The notes beneath the pieces were generated by a model that saw only the letters and a list, made by a program, of their open reading frames with translations, had not been told where the DNA came from and did not search any database. Shown here piece after piece: positions 43,743 to 43,901 of a stretch of DNA of 43,901 nucleotides. The DNA comes from Planctomycetia bacterium. Lineage in GTDB: Bacteria > Planctomycetota > Planctomycetia > Gemmatales > HRBIN36. How positions within the stretch are numbered: the first letter of the stretch is position 1; each line of letters begins with the position of its first letter. Location: positions 1 to 43,901 of the forward strand of contig JAEUIE010000004.1 in the NCBI GenBank assembly GCA_016795155.1. Reading direction: 5' to 3'. Position numbers and translations under genes: made by a program.

Positions 43743-43901
43743 ATGATGAAGGTTTTCTATGTGAATAACGATGGCGGTGGATTTGCAGATACCATCGAGA
43801 TTTCTGATGGCCAGACGGTGCAACAGTTCTTTCTGGAACGCATGCCGAATCGGAAGGCCCAGGACTATCTCATTCGTGTCAATCGCTTGCCGGTCAGTGC
43901 C
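43743..43901 (+). CDS. MoaD/ThiS-like (ubiquitin-like beta-grasp) small protein, N-terminal part (partial)
   Basis: The frame starts at ATG 43743 (a second ATG follows directly) after AAGGAG and runs off the right edge. The 53 visible residues, KVFYVNNDGGGFADTIEISD, then GQTVQQFFLERMPNRKAQDY and LIRVNRLPVSA, have the strand-strand-helix-strand order and 'xxVNxxPV' turn of the MoaD/ThiS and bacterial ubiquitin-like beta-grasp fold. Members carry sulfur for cofactor synthesis or serve as conjugated modifiers in defence systems. The C-terminal GG and any ThiF/E1 neighbour lie outside the window, so the role cannot be decided. Confidence 0.55.
   Translation, partial: MMKVFYVNNDGGGFADTIEISDGQTVQQFFLERMPNRKAQDYLIRVNRLPVSA

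Noticed and set aside
1-43901. CRISPR array or cas genes (looked for because of the CARF-like domain)
   Set aside because: No regularly spaced repeats and no Cas10, Cas6 or Cas7-like proteins are present, so the CARF-like ligand must come from elsewhere or be different.

Overview
The window looks like a planctomycete chromosome, probably of the Gemmatales type. Three things suggest this: a cytochrome-like PSCyt1/DUF1549/DUF1553 gene followed directly by a Tat-exported DUF1501 gene (2977-7229); a giant-type surface protein with the planctomycete N-terminal 'LEDRNLPA' motif beside a membrane-anchored ECF sigma factor (1-2189); and membrane/secreted beta-propeller-like proteins (9238-12356). No rRNA or complete tRNA gene was found, and I saw no CRISPR array.

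Layout. 1-7.6 kb is ordinary planctomycete gene content. 7.6-13.1 kb is a decayed boundary zone. It holds a tRNA 3'-half fragment that could be an attachment site, a CHC2-type zinc-finger fragment, an ISL3 transposase 3' end with its terminal repeat, and a 22-bp-arm inverted repeat; an IS3 orfA fragment lies further left at 2.5 kb. From 13.1 to 43.2 kb every gene lies on the minus strand, forming one long defence-like island. 43.6-43.9 kb, on the plus strand, has a possible 21-codon leader peptide followed by the start of a MoaD/ThiS (ubiquitin-like beta-grasp) protein that runs off the window.

The island reads, in transcription order (right to left), as two or three modules. Module A (43.15-30.1 kb, GC-rich except its last part) starts with an RtcR-like sigma-54 activator carrying an N-terminal CARF-like sensor domain. 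Next come a good match to a sigma-54 promoter just ahead of hsdR, then hsdR, hsdM, a DUF1016/YhcG nuclease-like gene, hsdS, a cytosolic 5'-nucleotidase (cN-I family), a TIR-like protein and a DUF262/GmrSD-type protein. Most junctions are overlapping or only a few bases wide. The DUF1016 gene is bracketed by a 71-bp direct repeat of the hsdM 3' end, so it looks like an inserted cargo gene that regenerated the ATGA junction to hsdS. Module B (30.0-25.4 kb) encodes an ASCH protein, a DUF3696-type AAA ATPase overlapping a PLD-like nuclease gene, and a PD-(D/E)XK-like protein. Module C (25.2-13.1 kb) is a compact five-gene cluster: a 979-aa protein I do not recognise, a coiled-coil protein (perhaps a GrpE-like partner), a divergent Hsp70, a small acidic protein and a 1923-aa MrfA/YprA-like SF2 helicase with a DUF1998-type Cys cluster and a PLD-like C-terminal domain.

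The two best candidates for something undescribed are (1) the CARF-like/sigma-54-controlled type I restriction operon with nucleotide-metabolising accessory genes, which would link a nucleotide second messenger to inducible restriction, and (2) the Hsp70/coiled-coil/giant helicase cluster, which matches no defence system I can name. Both are inferences from sequence reading only; no database search was possible.
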